The notes beneath the pieces were generated by a model that worked only from the letters and a program-made list of their open reading frames with translations, made no database searches and was not told the DNA's origin. Shown in pieces: positions 8,017-16,347 of a DNA stretch of 48,873 bases (the first letter of the stretch is position 1; the number at the start of each line of letters is the position of its first letter). Made by a program: the position numbers and the translations under genes. The stretch is taken from positions 1-48,873 of the forward strand of contig JALOAD010000025.1 of NCBI GenBank assembly GCA_023228995.1, in the 5' to 3' direction. Source of the DNA: JALOAD01 sp023228995 [NCBI: Candidatus Muiribacterium halophilum]. GTDB taxonomy: Bacteria; Muiribacteriota; Muiribacteriia; Muiribacteriales.

Positions 8017-8790
8017 TTAATACATCGCTTGCATTATTTTATACATTTCTGTTTTTATTTGATCAAAAGTATCAAAAAACAATTCCATCATAACCGGAAA
8101 TGCTATAGTTAAGATTATAATTCCAACAACAATTTTCAAAGGAAAAGAAAGAAGCATAACCTGAATTTTTTGAGCTACTTTCGCAATAAAACCAAGAAGA
8201 ACTGTTACAATCATAAGAGTACCAAAAACTGGCATAGCAATATTAAAACCAATTGTAAACATATTACTCAATGAATTTACAATAATTATAATTATATCAG
8301 AATGAAAACTAAAACCTCCGGCAGGTATCAAAGAATAAGAATCAACAATTGCTTTAACAATAGTAAGATGTCCATTCAAACTCAAAAAAACAAATAAAAA
8401 TACAAAATAATGAATTTGTTCAAGTATTGAAACCTGTTCATTAGACTCTGGGTCAACAACATTCGCCATCATAAGACCCATGTTTTGTCCAATAAGAATT
8501 CCTGAAAATCTTATTCCAAGTATAAATATTGAAACCATAAAACCTGTCGTAAACCCTACAAGAAACTCTTTAAAAACAAAAAGAGCAAAATCCATCATAT
8601 ATGGAGCTTCAGCAGGTATAACTGCTCTTGGAACAAGAGGAAATATAATCAATGCGATTCCAACACTCGCTGTGATTTTAATTGTATTAGGAATAAATTG
8701 ACCACCAAAAATAGGCATATTATAAAAAAATGAAGTAACTCTTACTATTACAAGAGCAAATAGTTGAGCATTGTAAACCCACTCATTCAT
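8017..8790 (-). CDS. fliR: Flagellar export gate protein FliR
   Basis: FliR (257 aa, normal length) is the single-copy subunit that closes the FliP5-FliQ4-FliR export pore. It is almost wholly hydrophobic, with about six membrane segments. The family pattern is visible in RVTSFFYNMPIFGGQFIP near residues 17-34 and in the GLMMANVVDPESNEQVSI region near residue 105. The start ATG lies 5 bases after the fliQ stop, so the two are probably translated together. Confidence 0.93.
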   Translation of the reverse strand: MNEWVYNAQLFALVIVRVTSFFYNMPIFGGQFIPNTIKITASVGIALIIFPLVPRAVIPAEAPYMMDFALFVFKEFLVGFTTGFMVSIFILGIRFSGILIGQNMGLMMANVVDPESNEQVSILEQIHYFVFLFVFLSLNGHLTIVKAIVDSYSLIPAGGFSFHSDIIIIIVNSLSNMFTIGFNIAMPVFGTLMIVTVLLGFIAKVAQKIQVMLLSFPLKIVVGIIILTIAFPVMMELFFDTFDQIKTEMYKIMQAMY

Positions 8791-8795
8791 CTATA

Positions 8796-9068
8796 CTACT
8801 CAACATACATCATAAGATTTGAAAATATTTCAGTTGTAAATTTTAGAAGTTGATGCAAAATATATGGTCCAAAAACTAAAATTGCAATCATTATTGATGT
8901 AATTTTAGGAATAAATGTAAGGGTCTGCTCCTGTATAGAAGTTGCAGTCTGTATAAGACTGACCAATAAGCCCACAACAACACTTAAAAGAAGCATTGGA
9001 CCGGAAACTTTTAGAATAAGAATAAACATTTCCTGAGCAATTGACATTACAGAAATATCATTATACAT
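8796..9068 (-). CDS. fliQ: Flagellar export gate protein FliQ
   Basis: FliQ is a two-helix membrane hairpin of 90 aa that packs around the FliP ring. The signature VGLLVSLIQTATSIQEQTL and FIPKITSIMIAILVFGPYI segments are clear. A good Shine-Dalgarno GGAGG precedes ATG by six bases. It lies between fliP and fliR in the standard order. Confidence 0.95.
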   Translation of the reverse strand: MYNDISVMSIAQEMFILILKVSGPMLLLSVVVGLLVSLIQTATSIQEQTLTFIPKITSIMIAILVFGPYILHQLLKFTTEIFSNLMMYVE

Positions 9069-9102
9069 AAAAAACCTCCATTCTCTACATTAAATCTAAA
9101 AT

Positions 9103-9864
9103 CTATACTCTAAAGCTTCTTACAAGTGAATCAATAACAAGATTCCAACCATCCGCCATTACAAATATAATAAGTTTAAAAGGCAAACTAATCATAACTG
9201 GTGGCAACATCATCATTCCCATTGACATAAGAATTGAAGCAACTGTAATATCAACTATCAGAAATGGTAAAAAAAGAAGAATTCCCATCTGAAAAGAAGT
9301 TTTAAGTTCACTTACAATAAATGCAGGAATAATTACATGAGTAGGAACTTCATCAATATTTTTAGGTTTAATACCTCTTGCATATTTTACAAACATAGCA
9401 AGATCTTTATTTCTAGTTTGAGCTATCATAAATTTTCTTAAAGGAATGATTGCTCTATCAATAGCTTCAGGCTGAGTAATTTCTCTTACAATATATGGCT
9501 GAATCGCAGTATCGTTCATTTCTGTCCAAACAGGTGCCATAATATAAAAAGTCACAAAAATAGCAAGTCCTATAACTATTTGATTAGATGGAATTGACTG
9601 TGTTGCAATAGCTCTTCGGACAAATGAGAGAACAATTACAACTCTAGTAAAACATGTTGTCATAATAAGAATAGAAGGTGCTAAAGCTAATATTGTAAGT
9701 AAAAATACAATTTGAAGACCAAGACTTATTTCTTCTGGATTATCCGTTGCCTGAACATCAAAATTCAATTTAGGTATTGGAAAAAAATTTGGATTATCTT
9801 CCGCAAAAGTATTAAAACCAATAAAAAGAATTATAAGAATAAATAAAGTTTTTTTAAAATTCAA
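9103..9864 (-). CDS. fliP: Flagellar export gate protein FliP
   Basis: FliP forms the pentameric core of the export pore. It has a signal peptide (MNFKKTLFILIILFIGFNTFAE) and four membrane segments. Family motifs seen are SILIMTTCFTRVVIVLSF, the YIMAPVW segment, IPAFIVSELKTSFQMG and SMGMMMLPPVMISLPFKL. Length (253 aa) is normal. The start appears to be TTG (9864) preceded by GAGAGGGG. Confidence 0.96.
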   Translation of the reverse strand: MNFKKTLFILIILFIGFNTFAEDNPNFFPIPKLNFDVQATDNPEEISLGLQIVFLLTILALAPSILIMTTCFTRVVIVLSFVRRAIATQSIPSNQIVIGLAIFVTFYIMAPVWTEMNDTAIQPYIVREITQPEAIDRAIIPLRKFMIAQTRNKDLAMFVKYARGIKPKNIDEVPTHVIIPAFIVSELKTSFQMGILLFLPFLIVDITVASILMSMGMMMLPPVMISLPFKLIIFVMADGWNLVIDSLVRSFRV

Positions 9865-9907
9865 ATTCCCCTCTCTATATTTTTATTATTAAAGTAACAA
9901 TACAACT

Positions 9908-10037
9908 AAAATCTGCGAAATAGTGAATCAAAATGTTCAGTGAACATTTTTCTGCCAAATAGCGAAATGGATTTAAAACTTTTACTACTTCACCATTTCA
10001 CCGCTTCACTACTTCACCATTTCACCATTTCACCATT
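9908..10037. repeat. Composite intergenic repeat between fliO and fliP
   Basis: AAAATCTGCGAAATAGTGAA, then the hairpin AATGTTC/GAACATT (about 9932-9950), then GCGAAATGG and a run of TTCACCATTTCAC repeats up to the fliO stop. The first 50 bases match 7868-7915 almost base for base, with changes on both sides of the hairpin loop. Confidence 0.7.
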
Positions 10038-10541
10038 TCACTTTTTCTTTTTTTTAGGCATTAATGAATCAAGACTATTAACAAGTAGCATTTCCTTAAA
10101 ATTTACCGGCTTACTACTATTTCTTTCTTTAATATCATTAATAATATCCAAATCATCTATCTTTGAAAGAACATTAATAGAATTATTAGTCGCACCAATA
10201 ATCAAAATTTCGCCAGGTATCATCAATAAATAAACATTTTTACCAGGACCAAGTTGTACATTTTCCAAAATTCTAATATCAGTACCGGTATCAAAAACTT
10301 TTTTTTTGTTAAGATAAAACATAATAACAATTATACTTGCAACAACAATAAAAGTAACCAAAGCAAATTTAAATGAATAACCAGAAAAATCAACTGTCCT
10401 TTCCTTAAAAACTTCATTATTTTTAAAAGATTCAGTCCTGCTATCAAGTGTACCTGAATTATCAAGAAAAGAAACTTCTTCTGAGCAAAAACTACTTATT
10501 GAAAAAACAAATATAATTAAAATTAAAATTTTCTTATTCAT
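10038..10541 (-). CDS. fliO: FliO-like flagellar assembly protein
   Basis: FliO is a small membrane protein that scaffolds FliP ring assembly. The 167-residue product has a signal peptide (MNKKILILIIFVFSISSFC), a short periplasmic part, one transmembrane segment (FALVTFIVVASIIVIMFYL, about 60-80) and a cytoplasmic FliO-type domain (IRILENVQLGPGKNVYLLMI, then GEILIIGATNNSINVLSKI). Position directly before fliP supports the call. The family is weakly conserved, so the symbol rests partly on context. Confidence 0.8.
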   Translation of the reverse strand: MNKKILILIIFVFSISSFCSEEVSFLDNSGTLDSRTESFKNNEVFKERTVDFSGYSFKFALVTFIVVASIIVIMFYLNKKKVFDTGTDIRILENVQLGPGKNVYLLMIPGEILIIGATNNSINVLSKIDDLDIINDIKERNSSKPVNFKEMLLVNSLDSLMPKKKKK

Positions 10542-10605
10542 AATAGAAATCTAATAAAAAAAAGACAAAAATTCAATATTATATTGTCTGCCGGAATAAA
10601 AAACA

Positions 10606-11247
10606 TCAAGGATTAAAGACACAATGCAATATATTACAACCAAATTTTAATGCTTTTTCTCTGATATTAGGAGGATTTTTGTGTACATCAGGTGATGCCC
10701 AACCATCTGAGATATTACATTCATAAGAATATAAAAGAACTAATCTCTTATCAATAAATATACCATATAATACCGGTGGTTTATTATCGTGTTCGTGTAT
10801 TTTAGGAATTTTATCAAATAAAAACGGAGTTTTAAAAAGTTTAAAATCATTTTCAATAGTAACTAAAGGATAATCTCTAAATAAATTTTTTATAATAGGA
10901 TAAATATATTTATGCATTCCATAATCATCATCAATATATAAAAAACCCCCATATAAAAGATAATTTCTCAACCTATCAAGCTCAAGTTGTGAAAAAACAA
11001 CATTTCCATGACCTGTCATCCATATCATAGGATATTCAGAAATATCACTAGACATTAAAGTTACAGTTTTTTCTTCTATGTTAAATATATTACTTACATT
11101 GGTATTATAATAACTTAACAGTTCCGGTATTGAAGACGGATCATTATACCAGTCTCCTCCACCATTATATTTTAATCTTGCAATATTAAGACTTTGTGCA
11201 ACAAAAATACAACTTATAAGAATTAACAAAAAAACAGTTTTTTTCAT
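10606..11247 (-). CDS. DUF4159 family secreted protein
   Basis: The product has 213 aa with a signal peptide (MKKTVFLLILISCIFVAQS). It matches the DUF4159 pattern: the N-terminal RLKYNGGGDWYNDPSSIPEL, the central MIWMTGHGNV, FSQLELDRLRNYLLYGGFLYI with DDDYG, and a C-terminal region with DGWASPDVHKNP. The family has a glutamine-amidotransferase-like fold and is common in diderms; its biochemical role is not established. It lies between a coiled-coil gene (gap 2 bases) and fliO. Confidence 0.8.
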   Translation of the reverse strand: MKKTVFLLILISCIFVAQSLNIARLKYNGGGDWYNDPSSIPELLSYYNTNVSNIFNIEEKTVTLMSSDISEYPMIWMTGHGNVVFSQLELDRLRNYLLYGGFLYIDDDYGMHKYIYPIIKNLFRDYPLVTIENDFKLFKTPFLFDKIPKIHEHDNKPPVLYGIFIDKRLVLLYSYECNISDGWASPDVHKNPPNIREKALKFGCNILHCVFNP

Positions 11248-11249
11248 AT

Positions 11250-11738
11250 TTATTTTTTATTGATAATATCGTTAATATCATCATCCTCTAACACTTCTTC
11301 TGAACTTTTTTTAAGTGAATTTTTTTCATCTTCAGTATAATATTCAAAACATTCATCTTTTCTTTTTAACTTTTTAAGAAGATCTATTATTTTAAGTCTA
11401 TACTTTTCATTAATATCTTTTTCAAGTTTTAACTCTTCTTTAAAATCTTTTATCTGACCATAAAGTTGTTCTTGAGTTTCATTATTCTTTTTAAGAACAT
11501 CACTTAGAACATTTAGCTTCATCTGTAATTTACCAACATCATCAAAAGCTTTTTCCATTTCTTCATCATTTTCTTTAATAAAATATGCAATTATTTTTCT
11601 GTTTTTTGCAGTTGCAAGCATATCTATATCATAAGCATGAACAATATTATAACCTCTAAACGAAGACATATCATCCTGTACAGTACATTCTGATTTATAA
11701 ATTCTTTTAAAAATATCTGTCTTTTTTTTATTATCCAT
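11250..11738 (-). CDS. Hypothetical coiled-coil protein
   Basis: This 162-residue, highly charged cytoplasmic protein was not recognised. The N-terminal third (MDNKKKTDIFKRIYKSECTV to about residue 55) is globular in composition. Residues about 55-135 form a long predicted coiled coil rich in Lys, Glu and Leu heptads (KLQMKLNVLSDVLKKNNETQ). It ends in an acidic tail. A good Shine-Dalgarno (AAAGGAG) lies upstream. It sits directly before the DUF4159 gene and after the Y1-transposase-like gene. Confidence 0.65.
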   Translation of the reverse strand: MDNKKKTDIFKRIYKSECTVQDDMSSFRGYNIVHAYDIDMLATAKNRKIIAYFIKENDEEMEKAFDDVGKLQMKLNVLSDVLKKNNETQEQLYGQIKDFKEELKLEKDINEKYRLKIIDLLKKLKRKDECFEYYTEDEKNSLKKSSEEVLEDDDINDIINKK

Positions 11739-11798
11739 TTTAACATTATCTCCTTTACAAAATTTACATGTTTTTTATATTTGAACTGTTTAAATCTT

Positions 11799-12590
11799 TT
11801 ATTTTAATTCAAATTTTATTACTCTACTTATTGTTGAAGGGCTAAGGTTTAAAAATCTTGCTATCTCACTCAAAAGATAATTATATTTAGTATGAGCAAT
11901 AATAATCATTCTATTTCTTTCTTTTATATTTTCAACCACTGAAAAAAGTTTTTCTAAAGCAATTCTTTTTTCTCTTTTTTTTGTTTCTTCTTCTAAATTG
12001 ATAACTTGAATTAAATTTTCTTTATCATTATCTATATTTTTGAAATATTTTTTAGAATTATCAATTTCTTTTTTTGAAATATCAGTAAAATCAGAATTTA
12101 ATTTATTATAATCAAAAATCTGCTTTAAAATTTCACCATTAAAAAAAGGAAGATTTTTATATGAATTTAAAAATCTGTAACTTGACCATTTATAATCAAT
12201 ATCTTTTTTATATAAACCTGAAACAACACTACTCAAATAAATCACCGCTAAGCGCAGTTCATCTTCTCTAACAACATAAGACTTGTATCTATCAAAAAAA
12301 ACAGCTCCACGCTTTTTTTTTAATTTATTAATAAATTTTGTGAAAACACTATTCAAATATCTAAAACAATATCTTAAATTATTATAGTCATCTTTTATTA
12401 AAAGAAAATAATCATTTTTAAAAATTGAATAAAAAAAAATTTTTACTCCATATCTAACTGAACATTTTTGTAATAATCCAATAAAATGAATTTTCACCTT
12501 ATCATCTGCAAAAATATTCAAGTTTTTTATACCTCTTGAATGAATTATATAAATTCCTTTATCAATTAATTCTCTTGCTTTTCTAGGCAT
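11799..12590 (-). CDS. Y1 (REP-associated type) transposase-like protein, catalytic residues lost
   Basis: The 263-residue product aligns along its first 140 residues with the Y1_Tnp/RAYT family: MPRKARELIDKGIYIIHSRG, NIFADD, then VFFDRYKS and DYKWSSYRFL. The HUH motif that should read NHVHLL reads NDYFLL (N59-D60-Y61-F62), so both metal-binding histidines are missing. The Tyr of the YIxxNP motif falls at about Val116, with a Tyr two residues away. An acidic, lysine-rich linker leads to a C-terminal helix-turn-helix (LSEIARFLNLSPSTISRVI). The gene overlaps the polA stop by 25 bases and is probably co-transcribed with it. It looks like a domesticated nucleic-acid-binding protein rather than an active transposase. 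Confidence 0.75.
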   Translation of the reverse strand: MPRKARELIDKGIYIIHSRGIKNLNIFADDKVKIHFIGLLQKCSVRYGVKIFFYSIFKNDYFLLIKDDYNNLRYCFRYLNSVFTKFINKLKKKRGAVFFDRYKSYVVREDELRLAVIYLSSVVSGLYKKDIDYKWSSYRFLNSYKNLPFFNGEILKQIFDYNKLNSDFTDISKKEIDNSKKYFKNIDNDKENLIQVINLEEETKKREKRIALEKLFSVVENIKERNRMIIIAHTKYNYLLSEIARFLNLSPSTISRVIKFELK

Positions 12591-15292
12591 TTTTCTGCTA
12601 AATTCTCCATTTCACCAAGATTTTTACCATATTTTATATCTACTCTCAACGGAACAGATAATTTAACACAATCTTCCATAGAACAAACTATGTTTTTTAT
12701 AATAAGTTCTTTATCTTTAACATTATCATTTATCTCAAAAACCAGCTCATCGTGTATTTGTATTAAAAGTGAAACATCTTTATTAACAGCGAGTTCAAGC
12801 TTATCAAAAACCTTTATCATTGCAATTTTCATTATATCAGCAGCTGTTCCCTGAACTGGAGTATTTACAGCCATTCTATCAACAATAGATTTATTAAACC
12901 CAGAAAGATTTCTAATTCTTCCAAATTCAGTAATTACTATTTTATCTTTTTTTACTTTCTCATGCTGATTTTCAATAAATTCAGCAACTTTTGTATATTT
13001 TTCAAAAAGACTATTAATAAAATTTTTAGCTTCACTATTTTCAATATTAAGTCTTGAAGCAAGACCATAAGCATTCATACCATATATAACTCCAAAGTTA
13101 ACAGTCTTAGCAACTCTTCTCATATCTTCTGTAACATCAGCAATATCAACATGAAAAATCCCCGAAGCTGTAATTGAATGAACATCTTTGCCCTTTCTAA
13201 ATGCTTCAATAAGAACTTTATCATCAGAAATATGAGCAAGAACACGCAATTCAATCTGAGAATAATCAAATGAATAAAGAGTTTTTCCTTTATCAGCAAT
13301 AAAAGCTTTCCTTATTTCTTTACCTTCCCAAGAACGATTAGGAATATTTTGAAGATTAGGATTGCTCGAGGACAATCTTCCAGTTGTTGTAACGGTTTGA
13401 TTAAAACTAGAATGAATTTTATTATCACTATCAACAATTTCAGGAAGCTGTTTTATATAAGTATTAAGTAATTTTGTAGCATTTCTATAATCTAAAAGCT
13501 GTTTTGCAATAGGAATTCCAGCAATTGCCATTTTTTCAAGAACTGATGCATCCGTAGAAAAACCTGTCTTTATCTTTTTTAATGGTTGAAGCCCGAGTTT
13601 TTCAAAGAGAATATAAGAAAGCTGTTTTGGAGAATCAATGTTAAATTCTTCTCCTGAGAGTTCAAATATTTCTTTTTGTAAAATATTAATTTTTTCATCA
13701 AATTCTTTTTCAAGACAATTTAAATGAGCACTATTAAGCGATATACCTTTGAATTCCATTTCTGCCAATATTTTAACAAGAGGCATTTCAATATTATAAA
13801 ATAATGATGCTAAGTTTTTTTCTAATAGTTCTTTTTCAAAAAGATTATAAAGTCTCAAACATATATCAGCATCAGCACAAGCATATTCTGCTGCATCCTC
13901 AACAATACAGTTTTCCATAGTATTTCCACGAGGAATTAATTCTGTAAATTTTTTCATATTTACATCAAGCATATTTTGAGCTATATAATCGATTGAATGA
14001 CCACTTTCAGGATATAAAACATAATGAGCAATTGAAGTATCAAAATACGGTTTTAAATCAAAACCATACTTTTTTAAAACAAGCATATCAAACTTTATAT
14101 TATGACCAATGATTTTTTTAGTATTTAGAACATTAATAAGATTTTTTAATACATAATCTCTTGATAATTGATCAGGAACACCAAGATAAAAATGAGATAA
14201 TGGTATATAAAAAGCTTTTGTTTCTTCAAAGCAAAAAGAAAGACCTACTATTTTTTGATTTCTTAATTCAAGCGAAGTAGTTTCAGTATCAAAAGCTACA
14301 ATTTCAGCCTTTTCTTTTATATCTTTTAATACTTTATTAAAATCTTCTTTTGAAGTTATAATTTTATAATCAGTTTTAATAATTTTGGTTTTTTCTTCTA
14401 ATTCTTGTACTTCATCCTCTTCAAATTTGAATTTATTCATAATAGATCGAATGCTAAGTTTTTTTAAAAAATCTTTTAATCCAGCTTTATAATTTTTTTT
14501 AAATAAAAGATCTTCTAATGAATAATTAATATTAAAATCATATATAATACTAGCAAGTTTATAAGAAATAAAAGCTTTTTCTTTATCAATTTCAAGCTTT
14601 TTTCTAACAGAATCTTTAATATTATCAAGATTATTATAAATATTTTCAAGAGTTTTAAATTTTACTATTAAATCAGTCGCAGTTTTATCACCAATACCTT
14701 TCACGCCTGGTATATTGTCTGATTTATCACCTGTTAATGATTTAAAATCAATTATTTGATAAGGTTCAAAACAATATTCATCAAAAAACCTTTGTGAATT
14801 ATATATTTCAATATTAGAAATACCTTTTTTGGTAAGAACAATATTAACATTATCTGCAAAATGAAGAACCTGAAAAATATCCTTATCTCCGGTTACAACA
14901 AACAATTCAACATCTTTGTTATCTTTTAATGTATAAACAATACTTCCAATTAAATCATCTCCTTCATGTTCTCTATCACATATTGCAGGAATATTCATAA
15001 GATCTAGCATTTCTTCAAATAAAACAAATTGAGATTTTAATTCATCAGGAGTAGCTGCTCTATTAGCTTTATATTCAGGATATAACTCTTTTCTATAACC
15101 TGCTTTCACTTTATCATAAACAACACAAACACCGTCAGGATTAAATTCTGACAATATTTTAAAATACATATTTAAAAATCCAACAATAGCAGAAGTATTT
15201 TGCCCTTCTGAATTATACAAAGGATTTCTTATCATTGCAAAATAAGCTCGATAAAGCAGACTATGACCATCTATTATAACAATTTTTTTCAT
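12566..15292 (-). CDS. polA: DNA polymerase I
   Basis: Replication and repair polymerase of 908 aa with all three domains. The 5'-nuclease (about 1-290) has IIDGHSLLYRAYFAM, GDKDIFQVL and SLTGDKSDNIPGVKGIG. The proofreading 3'-exonuclease appears intact: AFDTETTS near 334, GHNIKFD and YACADAD. The polymerase domain has motif A DYSQIELRVLAHIS (about 675), motif B RRVAKTVNFGVIYG and motif C QIHDELVFE (about 847). The start is placed at MKKIVIIDG: it overlaps the upstream stop as ATGA and GGAG lies six bases ahead. An ATG four codons earlier is possible. It is translationally coupled to its upstream neighbour and overlaps the gene downstream. Confidence 0.97.
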   Translation of the reverse strand: MKKIVIIDGHSLLYRAYFAMIRNPLYNSEGQNTSAIVGFLNMYFKILSEFNPDGVCVVYDKVKAGYRKELYPEYKANRAATPDELKSQFVLFEEMLDLMNIPAICDREHEGDDLIGSIVYTLKDNKDVELFVVTGDKDIFQVLHFADNVNIVLTKKGISNIEIYNSQRFFDEYCFEPYQIIDFKSLTGDKSDNIPGVKGIGDKTATDLIVKFKTLENIYNNLDNIKDSVRKKLEIDKEKAFISYKLASIIYDFNINYSLEDLLFKKNYKAGLKDFLKKLSIRSIMNKFKFEEDEVQELEEKTKIIKTDYKIITSKEDFNKVLKDIKEKAEIVAFDTETTSLELRNQKIVGLSFCFEETKAFYIPLSHFYLGVPDQLSRDYVLKNLINVLNTKKIIGHNIKFDMLVLKKYGFDLKPYFDTSIAHYVLYPESGHSIDYIAQNMLDVNMKKFTELIPRGNTMENCIVEDAAEYACADADICLRLYNLFEKELLEKNLASLFYNIEMPLVKILAEMEFKGISLNSAHLNCLEKEFDEKINILQKEIFELSGEEFNIDSPKQLSYILFEKLGLQPLKKIKTGFSTDASVLEKMAIAGIPIAKQLLDYRNATKLLNTYIKQLPEIVDSDNKIHSSFNQTVTTTGRLSSSNPNLQNIPNRSWEGKEIRKAFIADKGKTLYSFDYSQIELRVLAHISDDKVLIEAFRKGKDVHSITASGIFHVDIADVTEDMRRVAKTVNFGVIYGMNAYGLASRLNIENSEAKNFINSLFEKYTKVAEFIENQHEKVKKDKIVITEFGRIRNLSGFNKSIVDRMAVNTPVQGTAADIMKIAMIKVFDKLELAVNKDVSLLIQIHDELVFEINDNVKDKELIIKNIVCSMEDCVKLSVPLRVDIKYGKNLGEMENLAEKCLEKQEN

Positions 15293-15531
15293 AAATAACT
15301 CCATGGTTCAGGCTCAATTAATTCTTCAATAAATTCAACATCAATAAGATTTTTTTCGGGAACTCTGCTCCAAGATGCAAGATTAAATTCAAGAAATTTT
15401 TCAAACTTTATAAGACCTTTTTCTTTAGCTTGAAAATTATTCTCAGCAATAACCTCAAAATCAATTTTGTAATAATCGCCTGATAAATTTTTATTTTCTT
15501 TGTAAGGTATGGTAACTTTAAATCTTTTCAT
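15289..15531 (-). CDS. Hypothetical 80-residue protein upstream of polA
   Basis: A small, soluble, slightly acidic protein (MKRFKVTIPYKENKNLSGDYYKIDFEV... ending EPEPWSYL). I do not recognise a family. It looks like a compact alpha/beta fold with a KVTIPY strand and a central helix ENNFQAKEKGLIKFEKFLEF. AGGGGG precedes its ATG, and its stop overlaps the polA start (ATGA), so it is almost certainly expressed with polA. Confidence 0.65.
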   Translation of the reverse strand: MKRFKVTIPYKENKNLSGDYYKIDFEVIAENNFQAKEKGLIKFEKFLEFNLASWSRVPEKNLIDVEFIEELIEPEPWSYL

Positions 15532-15606
15532 ATTACCCCCTAACCTTTTTTTTCTAAATACCGATAAATTTAAGTAACATTTTCACCGTTTCTATTTTAA
15601 GACTGC

Positions 15607-16347
15607 TTATTGCAGTCTTTTTTTTATGTATAAACCAGTGTAATCAATTCTTTCAGATGTAAGCGGATGAGTTCTAAGTATTTTTAAAGCACCACTCTCT
15701 TCGCCACCTTCAAGCTCATTTAGTTTTTTAAAAAAAGTAATCATACCATAAGGATTATACCCAGCTGCAATGGCAAAATCAACACCAAATCTATCAGCTT
15801 CTCTTTCATTTTCTCTAGAAAATCTAAGTTCATTAAAAATAGTATTAGCAATCATTATAAGATCTTTATTTTTGTCTACAGTATTGCTTTTTTTGCTATA
15901 ATAATCCAATATTTTAGAATAAATAAGTTGTTTTTCAAAAGCTTTTATACTATGTCTTGCCTCAACATGACCAATTTCGTGTCCTATAACACATGCAAGC
16001 TCATCATCATTGGTCATTTGAACCAGTTTTTTTGTAATGTATATAAATCCGCCTGGAACAGCAAAAGCATTTGGATAAGGGAGATTAAGGACTTTAAATT
16101 TATAAGAAATATCACGATCTGCATATTTTACAAGTTTTGATGAAATACTTTTAACTCTATCATAATCCTTACCACTGGTAATAACACCGGTAGACATTTC
16201 AATAGAAGTCTTAGAAACAGTTCCAATAATTATCTCTATAGTATCTTCAGTAGTTCTAAATAATTCTTTTATAGGATTTTTTTTACAAGATATAGAGAAA
16301 ATTACAAAAACAGATAAAAACAATATAATTATCTTTTTAATATTCAT
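15607..16347 (-). CDS. M48 family zinc metalloprotease, lipoprotein
   Basis: A BepA/LoiP/HtpX-type (M48) peptidase of 246 aa. It has a lipoprotein signal with lipobox FSISC (Cys21), so it is probably anchored to a membrane outside the cytoplasm. The zinc site is VIGHEIGHVEARH (HEXXH) with the third ligand in ENEREADRFGVDFAIAAGYN, and RTHPLTSERI at the C-terminus is typical. Such proteins trim or clear outer-membrane proteins. The start overlaps the upstream VCBS gene by 11 bases, making it the last gene of the pilin-like operon. Confidence 0.9.
   Translation of the reverse strand: MNIKKIIILFLSVFVIFSISCKKNPIKELFRTTEDTIEIIIGTVSKTSIEMSTGVITSGKDYDRVKSISSKLVKYADRDISYKFKVLNLPYPNAFAVPGGFIYITKKLVQMTNDDELACVIGHEIGHVEARHSIKAFEKQLIYSKILDYYSKKSNTVDKNKDLIMIANTIFNELRFSRENEREADRFGVDFAIAAGYNPYGMITFFKKLNELEGGEESGALKILRTHPLTSERIDYTGLYIKKRLQ

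Noticed and set aside
11799-12590. The Y1-like protein as the active transposase that moves the GGTGTCGG or hairpin elements
   Set aside because: The metal-binding histidines are absent, and the GGTGTCGG element has long perfect inverted repeats that fit DDE rather than Y1 chemistry.
15595-15625. Hairpin AAGACTGC/GCAGTCTT with T-run as a terminator of the M48 gene
   Set aside because: The T-run is on the plus strand, while the gene is on the minus strand, and the stem overlaps its last codons. No plus-strand gene needs it.
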